Positions 1 through 8,508 of a stretch of DNA of 64,000 nucleotides are shown here, in pieces. Source of the stretch: Maribacter arcticus (lineage in GTDB: Bacteria; Bacteroidota; Bacteroidia; Flavobacteriales; Flavobacteriaceae); the NCBI RefSeq assembly GCF_900167935.1, contig NZ_FUYL01000003.1:62001-126000 (forward strand), read 5' to 3'. The notes beneath the pieces are model-generated. The model was not told the origin of the DNA. It ran no database searches and was given only the letters and a program-made list of their open reading frames with translations. A program made the position numbers and the translations under genes. How positions within the stretch are numbered: position 1 is the first letter of the stretch; every line of letters begins with the position of its first letter.

Positions 1-454
1 CAAACTGGGGAATTTCTAAAATCTCATCACTTGCTGAAACTACATTTTGTGCAACACCTTTCACTTCGTTACCAAAGATCAAAACCTGTTTTTCATCCTT
101 CGCGGGAATATATTTATTTAATTGAGTCGCATTCTCAGCTTGTTCTACCGATATCACATGACATCCTTCAGTTTTTAACTTCTCAACTAAATCAATAGTC
201 TCAGACACATACTCCCAATCAACACTTTCGGTAGCTCCCAAAGCAGTTTTATGAATATCTTTATGAGGAGGCGTAGCGGTTATGCCGCACAAGTATATTT
301 TTTCAACCAAAAAAGCGTCTGCTGTTCTAAAAACCGAACCTATATTATTCAAACTACGAATATTGTCTAAAACAATAATTATCGGAGTCTTACCAGCAAG
401 TTTAAATTCTTCTACACCCTTTCTATCAAGCTCCTCATTTCGTAGTTTCCTCAT
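1..454 (-). CDS. TrmH/SpoU-family RNA 2'-O-methyltransferase (partial, C-terminus beyond the window)
   Basis: Translating the minus strand from the ATG at 454 gives 151 codons running off the left edge. SPOUT methyltransferase motif 1 is visible (LNNIGSVFRTADA, with N37 and R43), motif 2 is FGNE at residues 127-130, and motif 3 starts (IPQF) at the cut. The family transfers a methyl group from SAM to a ribose 2'-OH in tRNA or rRNA through a knotted C-terminal fold. There is no N-terminal substrate-binding extension, as in short TrmH/TrmL-like members. It is divergent from mutS across 126 bp. The target nucleotide cannot be told from the sequence. Confidence 0.9.
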   Translation of the reverse strand, partial: MRKLRNEELDRKGVEEFKLAGKTPIIIVLDNIRSLNNIGSVFRTADAFLVEKIYLCGITATPPHKDIHKTALGATESVDWEYVSETIDLVEKLKTEGCHVISVEQAENATQLNKYIPAKDEKQVLIFGNEVKGVAQNVVSASDEILEIPQF

Positions 455-580
455 GCTTTTATTTAATTTTTAGCAGCAAATTAATGTGATAAACTTATCC
501 GCAAATATCAACAATGATTTAAAATCGATGGATAAAATCATACTTTCGTATAGATACAAAATTAATGAGATAAAGATAAA

Positions 581-3202
581 GTGGCGGATAAAAGCAAGAT
601 AAAAAAGGTAACCCCTTTAATGAAGCAATACAATACCATCAAGACCAAATATCCTGATGCGTTATTGCTTTTTCGAGTAGGTGATTTTTACGAAACTTTT
701 GGTGAAGATGCCGTTAAGGCTTCTCGTATTTTAGGAATCATTCTTACTAATAGAAATAATGGTGGTGAACGAACAGAATTAGCCGGATTTCCCCATCATT
801 CATTAAACACTTATTTACCGAAATTAGTAAAGGCAGGGCTACGTGTTGCGATTTGCGATCAGCTAGAAGACCCTAAACAAACCAAAACGATTGTTAAGAG
901 AGGAGTTACTGAATTGGTAACCCCGGGAGTGGCGATGAATGATGATATACTTCATTCAAAGACTAATAATTTTCTCTGTGCAATTCATTTTGGAAGAAAA
1001 AAAATTGGAATTTCTTTAGTTGATATATCTACAGGTGAATTTTTAACATCGGAAGGTAGTGAAGAACAAATCGATAAACTATTACAGAATTTTTCCCCTA
1101 ATGAAATTTTAATCTCTAAAGCCCATAAAAAAGAATTTACCGAAGTATTTGGCAAAAACCATCATTTATTTTATTTAGAAGATTGGGTATTTCAAGAAGA
1201 TTATGCTTTAGAAAACCTTAATTCACACTTCAACACCAAAACATTAAAAGGCTTTGGAGTTGATCATTTAAAATATGGTGTTATTGCATCTGGTGTTATA
1301 TTACATTATTTAGGAGAAACGCAGCATCGCCAATTACAGCATATTACAAAATTGCAGCGAATCGTCGAAGATGATTATATATGGATGGATAGGTTCACTA
1401 TAAGAAATTTAGAACTATACCATTCAACAAATGTAAATGCTGTCACTCTTTTAGATGTCATTGACAAAACTATCTCCCCAATGGGAGGGCGAATGATAAA
1501 GCGATGGCTTGCTTTACCACTTAAAAATCTAGAAAAGATAAAACGGAGGCAACAAATAGTTTCTTTCTTATATAACGAAGACGTAGTTCTAGAAAAATTT
1601 CAGCACCACATTAAACAGATGGGCGATTTAGAGCGCTTAATCTCTAAAGTTGCAACAGGTAAAGTCAACCCTAAAGAAGTTGTACAACTTAAAAATTCAC
1701 TTGAAGCTTTAATACCAATTAAGCAATTAGCAACAGCTTCTAAAAATGAATCTTTAGCGTTAACTGGAGACCAAATACAATCTTGCGACTTATTAAGAGA
1801 AAAAATAAAAGAAATGCTAAGTGAAGAGGCGCCTGTTAATATTTTAAAGGGTAGTACCATCGCAAAAGGTTTTTCTGAAGAATTAGATGAACTTAGAGGG
1901 TTGGCAACGTCTGGTAAAAATTATTTAAACAGCATGCTAGAGAGAGAGACTGCCGCAACCGGCATAACCTCACTTAAAATTGCTTCTAACAATGTTTTTG
2001 GGTATTACATTGAAGTAAGAAATACGCATAAAGACAAAGTACCAGATACTTGGACACGTAAGCAGACCTTGGTCAATGCAGAACGCTACATTACAGATGA
2101 ATTAAAAGAATATGAAGCAAAAATACTAGGAGCAGAAGATCGCATCTCAACATTAGAGCAACAACTATTTTCGCAGTTGGTCGTTTGGATGCAGGAATAT
2201 ATTTCCCCAGTTCAAAACAATGCACACCTAATAGCACAACTTGACTGTCTTTGTGGATTTGCTCAATTGGCTAAAGAAAATTCATATAACTGCCCAGAGC
2301 TTAATGATTCAACTGATTTGCAAATTACCGATGGAAGGCATCCTGTTATTGAAAAACAACTGCCTTTAGGTGAGCAATATATCGCTAACAACTTGCAATT
2401 AGATAGATCTTACCAGCAGTTCATAATGATTACCGGACCGAACATGAGTGGTAAATCGGCATTATTAAGACAAACAGCTTTAATTGTACTACTTGCACAA
2501 ATGGGAAGTTTTGTGCCTGCTGAAAGTGCTAAAATAGGGGTCGTTGATAAAATATTCACCCGTGTTGGTGCCAGTGATAATATTTCGATGGGCGAATCAA
2601 CCTTTATGGTTGAAATGAACGAAACGGCGTCAATACTTAATAACCTATCAGAACGTAGTTTGGTTTTATTAGATGAAATAGGAAGAGGAACCAGCACTTA
2701 CGATGGTATTTCAATTGCCTGGGCAATTTCAGAATATCTACATGAGCACCCAGCCAGGGCAAAAACGATGTTTGCTACACATTACCACGAACTTAATGAA
2801 ATGACGAACACGTTTAATCGCATTAAGAATTTCAATGTAGCCATCAAAGAATTGAAAGATACCGTTCTATTTCTTAGAAAATTAGTTCCTGGCGGCAGTG
2901 AGCATAGTTTTGGTATTCACGTTGCAAAAATGGCAGGCATGCCACAACAAGTAATTCAAAAAGCGAATAAGATTTTAAAAAAGTTGGAAAATAAGCACGT
3001 TAACCAAGAAATCGGTGATCAACTTAAAACCACTTCAAACGAAATGCAATTGAGTTTTTTCAACTTAGATGATCCTTTATTAGAAGAAATAAAGGAAGAA
3101 ATCACACATTTAGACATTGACACCCTTACTCCAGTAGAGGCATTAATGAAGTTAAATGAAATTAAAAGGCTGTTAACCAAGGACAAGAAGGCGACCTCAT
3201 AA
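581..3202 (+). CDS. mutS: DNA mismatch repair protein MutS
   Basis: The 873-residue protein has the full MutS length. The N-terminal mismatch-recognition motif GDFYE carries F36, Y37 and E38, the Phe/Glu pair that wedges into mispaired bases. The C-terminal ATPase has a Walker A motif at residues 619-626 (GPNMSGKS, where many phyla have GPNMGGKS) and Walker [13 protein letters not shown] near residue 695. MutS dimers bind mismatches and recruit MutL. The start is GTG; no better in-frame start is seen close by, and the upstream leader is AT-rich without a Shine-Dalgarno sequence. It stands alone, followed by a tRNA pair with its own promoter. Confidence 0.97.
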   Translation: MADKSKIKKVTPLMKQYNTIKTKYPDALLLFRVGDFYETFGEDAVKASRILGIILTNRNNGGERTELAGFPHHSLNTYLPKLVKAGLRVAICDQLEDPKQTKTIVKRGVTELVTPGVAMNDDILHSKTNNFLCAIHFGRKKIGISLVDISTGEFLTSEGSEEQIDKLLQNFSPNEILISKAHKKEFTEVFGKNHHLFYLEDWVFQEDYALENLNSHFNTKTLKGFGVDHLKYGVIASGVILHYLGETQHRQLQHITKLQRIVEDDYIWMDRFTIRNLELYHSTNVNAVTLLDVIDKTISPMGGRMIKRWLALPLKNLEKIKRRQQIVSFLYNEDVVLEKFQHHIKQMGDLERLISKVATGKVNPKEVVQLKNSLEALIPIKQLATASKNESLALTGDQIQSCDLLREKIKEMLSEEAPVNILKGSTIAKGFSEELDELRGLATSGKNYLNSMLERETAATGITSLKIASNNVFGYYIEVRNTHKDKVPDTWTRKQTLVNAERYITDELKEYEAKILGAEDRISTLEQQLFSQLVVWMQEYISPVQNNAHLIAQLDCLCGFAQLAKENSYNCPELNDSTDLQITDGRHPVIEKQLPLGEQYIANNLQLDRSYQQFIMITGPNMSGKSALLRQTALIVLLAQMGSFVPAESAKIGVVDKIFTRVGASDNISMGESTFMVEMNETASILNNLSERSLVLLDEIGRGTSTYDGISIAWAISEYLHEHPARAKTMFATHYHELNEMTNTFNRIKNFNVAIKELKDTVLFLRKLVPGGSEHSFGIHVAKMAGMPQQVIQKANKILKKLENKHVNQEIGDQLKTTSNEMQLSFFNLDDPLLEEIKEEITHLDIDTLTPVEALMKLNEIKRLLTKDKKATS

Positions 3203-3230
3203 ATTTTTTTATTCTTTTGCTCATTTTTAC

Positions 3231-3260
3231 TTTGGTTTTTACAGAATTGTATTAAATTTG
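3231..3260 (+). promoter_or_regulatory. Bacteroidota-type promoter of the tRNA-Gly/tRNA-Leu unit
   Basis: TTTG at 3231-3234 and TAAATTTG at 3253-3260 (perfect TAnnTTTG) are separated by 18 nt. They match the -33/-7 elements known for the Bacteroidota primary sigma factor. The -7 box lies 38 nt before the tRNA-Gly 5' end, leaving room for a short leader that RNase P would remove. Confidence 0.7.
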
Positions 3261-3298
3261 CACCCGCATCTTTTAAGAGATGCACGTTCTTAAAAATT

Positions 3299-3370
3299 GC
3301 GAAAGTAGCTCAGGGGTAGAGCATCACCTTGCCAAGGTGGAGGTCGCGGGTTCGAATCCCGTTTTTCGCT
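3299..3370 (+). tRNA. tRNA-Gly (anticodon GCC)
   Basis: This is a 72-nt cloverleaf. The acceptor arm GCGAAAG pairs with TTTTCGC with one G-T pair, the D-arm holds GCTCAGGGGTAGAGC, the anticodon stem-loop is CACCTTGCCAAGGTG, and the T-arm contains GGGTTCGAATCCC. The discriminator base is T. CCA is not encoded and must be added after transcription, unlike in the following tRNA-Leu. Confidence 0.95.
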
Positions 3371-3415
3371 CAGAAAATGTTGCTAGCCAGCATTTTTTAT
3401 TCAAATGCCAAATAT

Positions 3416-3502
3416 GCTCGAGTGGTGGAATTGGTAGACACGCCGGACTTAAAATCCTGTGCTCTTTGGGGCGTGCGGGTTCAAGTCCCGCCTCGAGTAC
3501 CA
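3416..3502 (+). tRNA. tRNA-Leu (anticodon TAA)
   Basis: This is an 87-nt class II tRNA with a long variable arm (GTGCTCTTTGGGGCGT region). The acceptor GCTCGAG pairs with CTCGAGT, the T-arm is GCGGGTTCAAGTCCCGC and the anticodon loop is CTTAAAA. The genomic sequence encodes the 3' CCA. The anticodon stem CCGGA/TCCTG has an apparent C-T mismatch at its second pair. It is co-transcribed with the tRNA-Gly 45 nt upstream. Confidence 0.95.
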
Positions 3503-3541
3503 AAACCCTTGTTAATCTTCTGATTTTCAAGGGTTTTTTAT
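3503..3541 (+). terminator. Rho-independent terminator after the tRNA pair
   Basis: AAACCCTTG at 3503-3511 pairs with CAAGGGTTT at 3528-3536 across a 16-nt loop and is followed by a T-run. It begins directly after the tRNA-Leu CCA end. Confidence 0.8.
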
Positions 3542-3636
3542 TTTAATCTATTTCTCAAGATTAACCCCGTTACTTTTTAATTTAATAGAACTTAAAGTCA
3601 TTTGGTATTTCTTACCTTTAAACTTGACTTTTTTAC

Positions 3637-4272
3637 ATGCTAAGAAAAATTATTAAAATTTTAGGTGCGTTATGTCTAGTGCTCTTACTAGTTATTTTGG
3701 CCTGCAATTTTATTATTTCAAGCACCACTGAAGACAAAACGTATTCTGACATTAATACTATACCACCCAATAGAGTAGGACTTGTATTAGGGACTTCTAA
3801 TAGAATATCTAACGGTTCTTCAAATCCATACTACACCTATCGCATAGATGCAACAGTAGCGTTATATAAAGCTGGCAAAATCAAATTTATTTTAGTGAGT
3901 GGTGATAATGGTAGCATTTATTACAATGAACCAAATACCATCAAAAAAGATTTAATAAAAGCAGGAATCCCAGAAGAGGTGATTTTTTTAGACTATGCAG
4001 GTTTTAGAACATTAGACTCTATGGTTCGGGCAAAATTTATTTTCGGACTTGACAACGTTACTGTAATCTCACAAAAATTCCATAATGAGAGAGCAATATA
4101 TATTGCCCATCAAAAAGGACTAAAAGCTATAGGTTTCAACGCCCAAGACTTATCTACCTCTCAAGGATTCAAAGTTCATCTCAGAGAATATTTGGCACGA
4201 GTGAAAGTTTTTATTGATATGATATTAAACACCCAGCCAAAATTTTATGGAGCTACTATTGAAATAAAATAA
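3637..4272 (+). CDS. SanA/YdcF-like DUF218 membrane-anchored protein
   Basis: This 211-residue protein has one N-terminal membrane helix (residues about 5-27) and a single DUF218/SanA domain outside the membrane. The conserved segments are GLVLGTSNRI, LVSGDNG, the DSMVRAKFIFG region and ISQKFHNERA, the usual core of the SanA group, whose E. coli member affects vancomycin exclusion and envelope barrier function. The biochemical activity of the family is not settled. It stands alone between the tRNA terminator and the Nramp-like gene, 56 bp apart in the same direction. Confidence 0.85.
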   Translation: MLRKIIKILGALCLVLLLVILACNFIISSTTEDKTYSDINTIPPNRVGLVLGTSNRISNGSSNPYYTYRIDATVALYKAGKIKFILVSGDNGSIYYNEPNTIKKDLIKAGIPEEVIFLDYAGFRTLDSMVRAKFIFGLDNVTVISQKFHNERAIYIAHQKGLKAIGFNAQDLSTSQGFKVHLREYLARVKVFIDMILNTQPKFYGATIEIK

Positions 4273-4328
4273 TCAAGACCACTTACCCTAAATAGTTTAC
4301 ATTTATTGGTGCAACCAAATTACAAAGC

Positions 4329-5579
4329 GTGTCAAAACTTAAAATAATATTAAGAAATTTAGGACCTGGAATGTTATTTGCAAGTATGGCAATCGGCACC
4401 TCCCATTTAGTACTATCTACAAAAGCAGGTGCACAATATGGCTGGATTATGGTGATACCTATAATTCTAGCTAACATCCTCAAATATCCATTCTTTGAAT
4501 TTGGAGTACGATATACAAGCGTTACCAATAAAACCTTAATTGAAGGATATCTACATCGCGGCAAGGGTTATTTATGGTTCTATGCAGGTATTACACTACT
4601 AACCACATTTACCATTCTAGCAGCTCTTTACACCGTAACTGCGGGATTGTTTATTAATCTATTCAACATCACCAATACGTCTATTTCTATTGTAGCACTA
4701 GGTTTATTTTTAATTATAAGTATTATTCTAATTTTTGGAAAATATAAGTTCTTAGAAATCAGTCTAAAATTCGTGGTTAGCATTCTCTTCATCGCATTGC
4801 TTATCACAACGGTATTAGTCCTAATCCAAGGTCCTGTTACTCATGTTCCAAATTTCAAACCAACACCTATTTTCAACGAGTTTGGTATACTTTTTTTAAT
4901 TGGTTTAATGGGCTGGATGCCTACAGCGGTTGAAGCCTCAAGTTGGATAAGTCTTTGGAGTATAGAAAAATGGAAAAATCAAGACAAACCAAGTTTAAAA
5001 GAATCACTTCAAGAGTTTAATATCGGATATGGCATAACGACCATATTAGCTGTTTTTTTTATGATTATAGGTTGGTTTACCTTATACGGAACCAACATTC
5101 AACTAAGCAACAATGCAGTAAGTTTTGCCGACCAAGTGGTTTTATTATTTACTAATCATATTGGTTCTTGGGCATACATTTTCATCGCAATTTCTGCATT
5201 TGCAACAATGTTCAGTACATGTTTAACTGCACATGATGCATTAACCAGAGTAAGTCTAGACATTGTATCTCTATTGAATCCGAAAACTAAAATATTCAGC
5301 ACCAAATTAGCATTTGGTATTGGAGTAATGCTTTTAACCATTATCAACTTTATAGTCATTGCAGCATTTAGCGCAAATATGGGTAAGCTGGTGGCTTTGG
5401 CTACTTTCGTTTCATTTATTGTAGCCCCAATAGTTGGGTATATGAATTTGAAGAATGTAACTAGTAGTGATCTTGACCCAAGTTTCTGGCCTGGTAAGAA
5501 GTTAAAAATACTGACCTATGCAGGTATTCTATTCTTATCGTGTTTTTCGCTGTATTATTTTTACATCGTAATATTCTAA
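4329..5579 (+). CDS. Nramp-family-like metal ion transporter lacking the DPGN motif
   Basis: This is a 416-residue polytopic protein of about 11 membrane helices with the fold-level order of Nramp/MntH carriers. The first helix has the GPG start (residues 12-14), but where Nramp proteins carry D-P-G-N it reads G-T-S-H (residues 23-26), so the metal-coordinating Asp and Asn are replaced. In the sixth helix the Met of the MPH motif is kept (M197) but the His is Thr (MPT). Such changes are known in Nramp-related carriers with other substrates, for example Mg2+, so Mn/Fe uptake should not be assumed. The start is GTG. It converges on the OmpA-family gene with 15 bp between them. Confidence 0.8.
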   Translation: MSKLKIILRNLGPGMLFASMAIGTSHLVLSTKAGAQYGWIMVIPIILANILKYPFFEFGVRYTSVTNKTLIEGYLHRGKGYLWFYAGITLLTTFTILAALYTVTAGLFINLFNITNTSISIVALGLFLIISIILIFGKYKFLEISLKFVVSILFIALLITTVLVLIQGPVTHVPNFKPTPIFNEFGILFLIGLMGWMPTAVEASSWISLWSIEKWKNQDKPSLKESLQEFNIGYGITTILAVFFMIIGWFTLYGTNIQLSNNAVSFADQVVLLFTNHIGSWAYIFIAISAFATMFSTCLTAHDALTRVSLDIVSLLNPKTKIFSTKLAFGIGVMLLTIINFIVIAAFSANMGKLVALATFVSFIVAPIVGYMNLKNVTSSDLDPSFWPGKKLKILTYAGILFLSCFSLYYFYIVIF

Positions 5580-5594
5580 AAAAAATCATTCGCA

Positions 5595-7508
5595 TTAATC
5601 TACAACCACGATTAAGGTACGTTCATTTTGCTTATGTAGAAAATCTAAACAATAGGCTCCATTGGTACAGTTGTTTTTAATCATCTCTTCACCATAACCA
5701 ATTGCATCAACAATATTATTAGAGGTTAAACCATTCTTCAACAAATAATCTTTTATAACATTAGATCTATCTTGTGATAGCTTCTTATTATAAGAATCAC
5801 TACCTCTACTGTCTGTATATGTTTCAATCTTTAATCTTAATTGAGGAAAACGCGATACTGCATCAACTACCTTATTTAGTTCTGCTTCTACTTGTGCATT
5901 TAAAACAGCTTTTCCTTTATCAAAGTAAAATTTATCAAGTTTTAAAATAGTTTTACCTTCACTTTCTAAAACCAAATCCTCTAACCTAGCAAGGCCTAAC
6001 ATATAAGAAGTCCTTTGAATCTCTTCCATCCCTTCTTCTGAATAGGATGTTGAAAAAATAGAATATCCATCCTTTAAAGCCTGTATAGTCACCTGTTTTT
6101 GCCAAGGAATTTCAATTCTAAAATCACCTGTCGCTGTAGAACTTACCTCCTTTAACATTTCACCCTTATGATTTAACAACCTCACTTGCGCACCACTTAC
6201 CCCATTTTTTTTCACTAAGTCAACAACCTTTCCACCTAAAGAAAATGTCTTTAAACCTGGTAAGTTCTTTAATGTAAACCGATAAAGATCATCTCCACCT
6301 TTACCTCCTTTACGATTAGATGAGAAATACCCTGAATAGCTATTATTCACATCATTCTTAATTATAAAACCAAAATCATCAGATGTTGAATTGACACCCT
6401 CACCAAGATTAACAGGTATGGTATACGAATCAATTCCAATAATATTTGATTTATAAACATCCATTCCCCCTAGTCCGTAAAAAACATCAGAAGAAAAATA
6501 TAAACTTCCATCAAAAATGAAAGGAGCAATTTCGTTTCCTGGTGAATTAATTCTCGGACCTAAATTAATAGGCGCAGACATTATTTGCCCGTTGTTTGTA
6601 TATACATAATACAAATCTGTACCACCGTAACTGTCATCGAAATTGGCAGCAAAATACAATCGTTCAGACTTGTCATCGAAATATGGATAATAAAAAGATG
6701 TACTTAGATCTTTTAATATAAATCGAAATCTTCCAGTATCGGTTAACGTACCAATAGCCAATGCATTTTTGCCATTTTCATCATATCTAAGCTCATCATC
6801 TTCAGTGTTAGACAGTATATAAAAAAAAGTTGATAATTTATCAGAATAGAAAGGAGTCGACTTATGAAACTTTGTGGCAGGTATTTTATCAAAAACCTCA
6901 ACATCAAACAATTCATTACTAGCATTTAATTTTCCAAAATAGATATCTAAATATGATTCTCCTGAAGGCTCATATATTTTTTTTGCATTTTGTATTCTAC
7001 TACTACTAAACAACAAACCATTTTTATAAAAAGTAGGTGAAAAATCTCCTTGAGGACTATTTATAGCCACATTTACTATTGTACTCTTATCACTTTCTTT
7101 AGGAATTTCTAAAAGACTATAATTAAACTCTGCGTTCTCTAAAAGCTCTGGCGACAACATATCAGCTTTCGACCTTAAAAAAGTCTTTACCCTATCTCTC
7201 TCTGAGTTTTTAGATAGACTTTGAAGCATCTTATTAAATCGATTGACCGACATAATAGTATCATTCTTGTTCACTTCCAAATAAAGTTCTGACGCATTAT
7301 CAAAGCTACCAGTATTAAAATAAGAATCGGCTAGGTTTAATAACTGATGGTTCGTTAACGGATTCTTTTCCATTTCACTTCTATACTCCGTTATTGCTTG
7401 TTGGTATTGATAGCTATAATACAGATTATCAGCTTTAGATTTTTTATCCTGCGCTGAAACCATCAATGGAACGAAAACTAGTAATACTATGATTAATTTA
7501 AATCTCAT
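5595..7508 (-). CDS. OmpA-family outer-membrane protein with TPR, PD40 and carboxypeptidase-regulatory-like domains
   Basis: The 637-residue protein has a signal peptide ending in VSA/QD. In order it shows TPR-like helices (about 25-130), a beta-propeller region of PD40/WD40-like repeats (about 150-400, with FSSSRI, LYFAANFDD and LYFSSDVF), a carboxypeptidase D regulatory-like beta sandwich (about 425-505), and an OmpA peptidoglycan-binding domain (about 525-637) with the TYTDSRGSDSYNKKLSQDRS motif. This layout is typical of OmpA proteins encoded after PorP/SprF genes in Bacteroidota, where they probably tie a type IX surface assembly to peptidoglycan. It is the last gene of a three-gene unit, 11 bp after the PorP/SprF gene. 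Confidence 0.9.
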   Translation of the reverse strand: MRFKLIIVLLVFVPLMVSAQDKKSKADNLYYSYQYQQAITEYRSEMEKNPLTNHQLLNLADSYFNTGSFDNASELYLEVNKNDTIMSVNRFNKMLQSLSKNSERDRVKTFLRSKADMLSPELLENAEFNYSLLEIPKESDKSTIVNVAINSPQGDFSPTFYKNGLLFSSSRIQNAKKIYEPSGESYLDIYFGKLNASNELFDVEVFDKIPATKFHKSTPFYSDKLSTFFYILSNTEDDELRYDENGKNALAIGTLTDTGRFRFILKDLSTSFYYPYFDDKSERLYFAANFDDSYGGTDLYYVYTNNGQIMSAPINLGPRINSPGNEIAPFIFDGSLYFSSDVFYGLGGMDVYKSNIIGIDSYTIPVNLGEGVNSTSDDFGFIIKNDVNNSYSGYFSSNRKGGKGGDDLYRFTLKNLPGLKTFSLGGKVVDLVKKNGVSGAQVRLLNHKGEMLKEVSSTATGDFRIEIPWQKQVTIQALKDGYSIFSTSYSEEGMEEIQRTSYMLGLARLEDLVLESEGKTILKLDKFYFDKGKAVLNAQVEAELNKVVDAVSRFPQLRLKIETYTDSRGSDSYNKKLSQDRSNVIKDYLLKNGLTSNNIVDAIGYGEEMIKNNCTNGAYCLDFLHKQNERTLIVVVD

Positions 7509-7519
7509 GTTAGTGCACT

Positions 7520-8503
7520 TTAAAAGAATCGAGGTGAATCAATTTGTTTAGGTTTACCTTTTACATTTTTATCATTACCATCCTTTGTAGATTTGGCTCC
7601 GTCTCTACCTAAATAGAATTTAAGAATAATCTCATGTGACCCATTATTAAACTCGCCAAGTAAATTGGTGTTATAATCATATGAATAACCTACAAATAAT
7701 GAGTTTGAAACTTGAAGACCTGCCAAACCACTAAAGGCGTTCTCTATACGGTAAGAGACACCAGCAGTAAATACGTCTGAAATTAAAAAATTACTAGATA
7801 AGTTCACGTTAACCGGAGAGCCTTTAAGCGTATTTATCAAGAAAGCTGGTTTAAATTTTAGATTATCTGAAAGGTCGAATACATAACCTCCAATTAAATT
7901 GAATTGTAGCTTGTCTTCAACTATTGAAGCCACTTCTTCATTATATACACCTTCAGTTAAAAAATTCGGCACTGAAGCCCCTAGATACCAGTTATCTGAA
8001 TATAGAAAAGCACCCGCACCAACGGTTGGGTAAAACTTACTTAGCATTTCACCATTAAGGTCTTCACCAGGGTTCTCAAAAGTACCTTTTGTAAAGTCAA
8101 CATTTAAAAATGACCCACCTGCATCAATACCAAAAGACAATTTTGTCTCATCGGTTACCATTACCTGATATGAATAAGAAATATCAGCATAGGTTTGTGA
8201 AACCGGCCCTAATTGATCACTTATTATATTAAGTCCGATCCCTACTTTTTCATTTTTAAAAGGCAAGTTCGCACCAAAACGAAATGTTCTTGGAGCACCC
8301 GGTATGTCTATCCATTGCGCTCTATATAGGCCAGATAATTCTGGCGTTTCTACCGTACCCACATAGGCGGGGTTAAAGCTACCAATGTTGTACATGTATT
8401 GAGTATACTGTGGTTCTTTCTGTGAAAATGCTTGAAAGCTTAACAGAGAAAATAGCAGAAAAGCTACAGTATAACTCGATTTTTTTAAGTTATAATCCAT
8501 CAT
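7520..8503 (-). CDS. PorP/SprF-family type IX secretion system membrane protein
   Basis: This is a 327-residue outer-membrane beta-barrel-like protein with a signal peptide (cleavage near AFS/QKEP). The family N-terminus is present (PQYTQYMYNIGSFNPAYVGT), followed by alternating amphipathic strands and a C-terminal EIILKFYLGR strand. In Flavobacterium SprF is needed to secrete the adhesin SprB, and PorP-like proteins help anchor type B C-terminal-domain cargo. Its place directly after a giant C-terminal-domain protein (5 bp gap) and before an OmpA-family protein supports it as the dedicated partner of that cargo. Confidence 0.92.
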   Translation of the reverse strand: MMDYNLKKSSYTVAFLLFSLLSFQAFSQKEPQYTQYMYNIGSFNPAYVGTVETPELSGLYRAQWIDIPGAPRTFRFGANLPFKNEKVGIGLNIISDQLGPVSQTYADISYSYQVMVTDETKLSFGIDAGGSFLNVDFTKGTFENPGEDLNGEMLSKFYPTVGAGAFLYSDNWYLGASVPNFLTEGVYNEEVASIVEDKLQFNLIGGYVFDLSDNLKFKPAFLINTLKGSPVNVNLSSNFLISDVFTAGVSYRIENAFSGLAGLQVSNSLFVGYSYDYNTNLLGEFNNGSHEIILKFYLGRDGAKSTKDGNDKNVKGKPKQIDSPRFF

Positions 8504-8508
8504 ATATT

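Noticed and set aside
3280..3546. Open reading frames on both strands across the tRNA pair
   Set aside because: They lie over two well-folded tRNA genes and have no family features; they are artefacts of the tRNA sequence.
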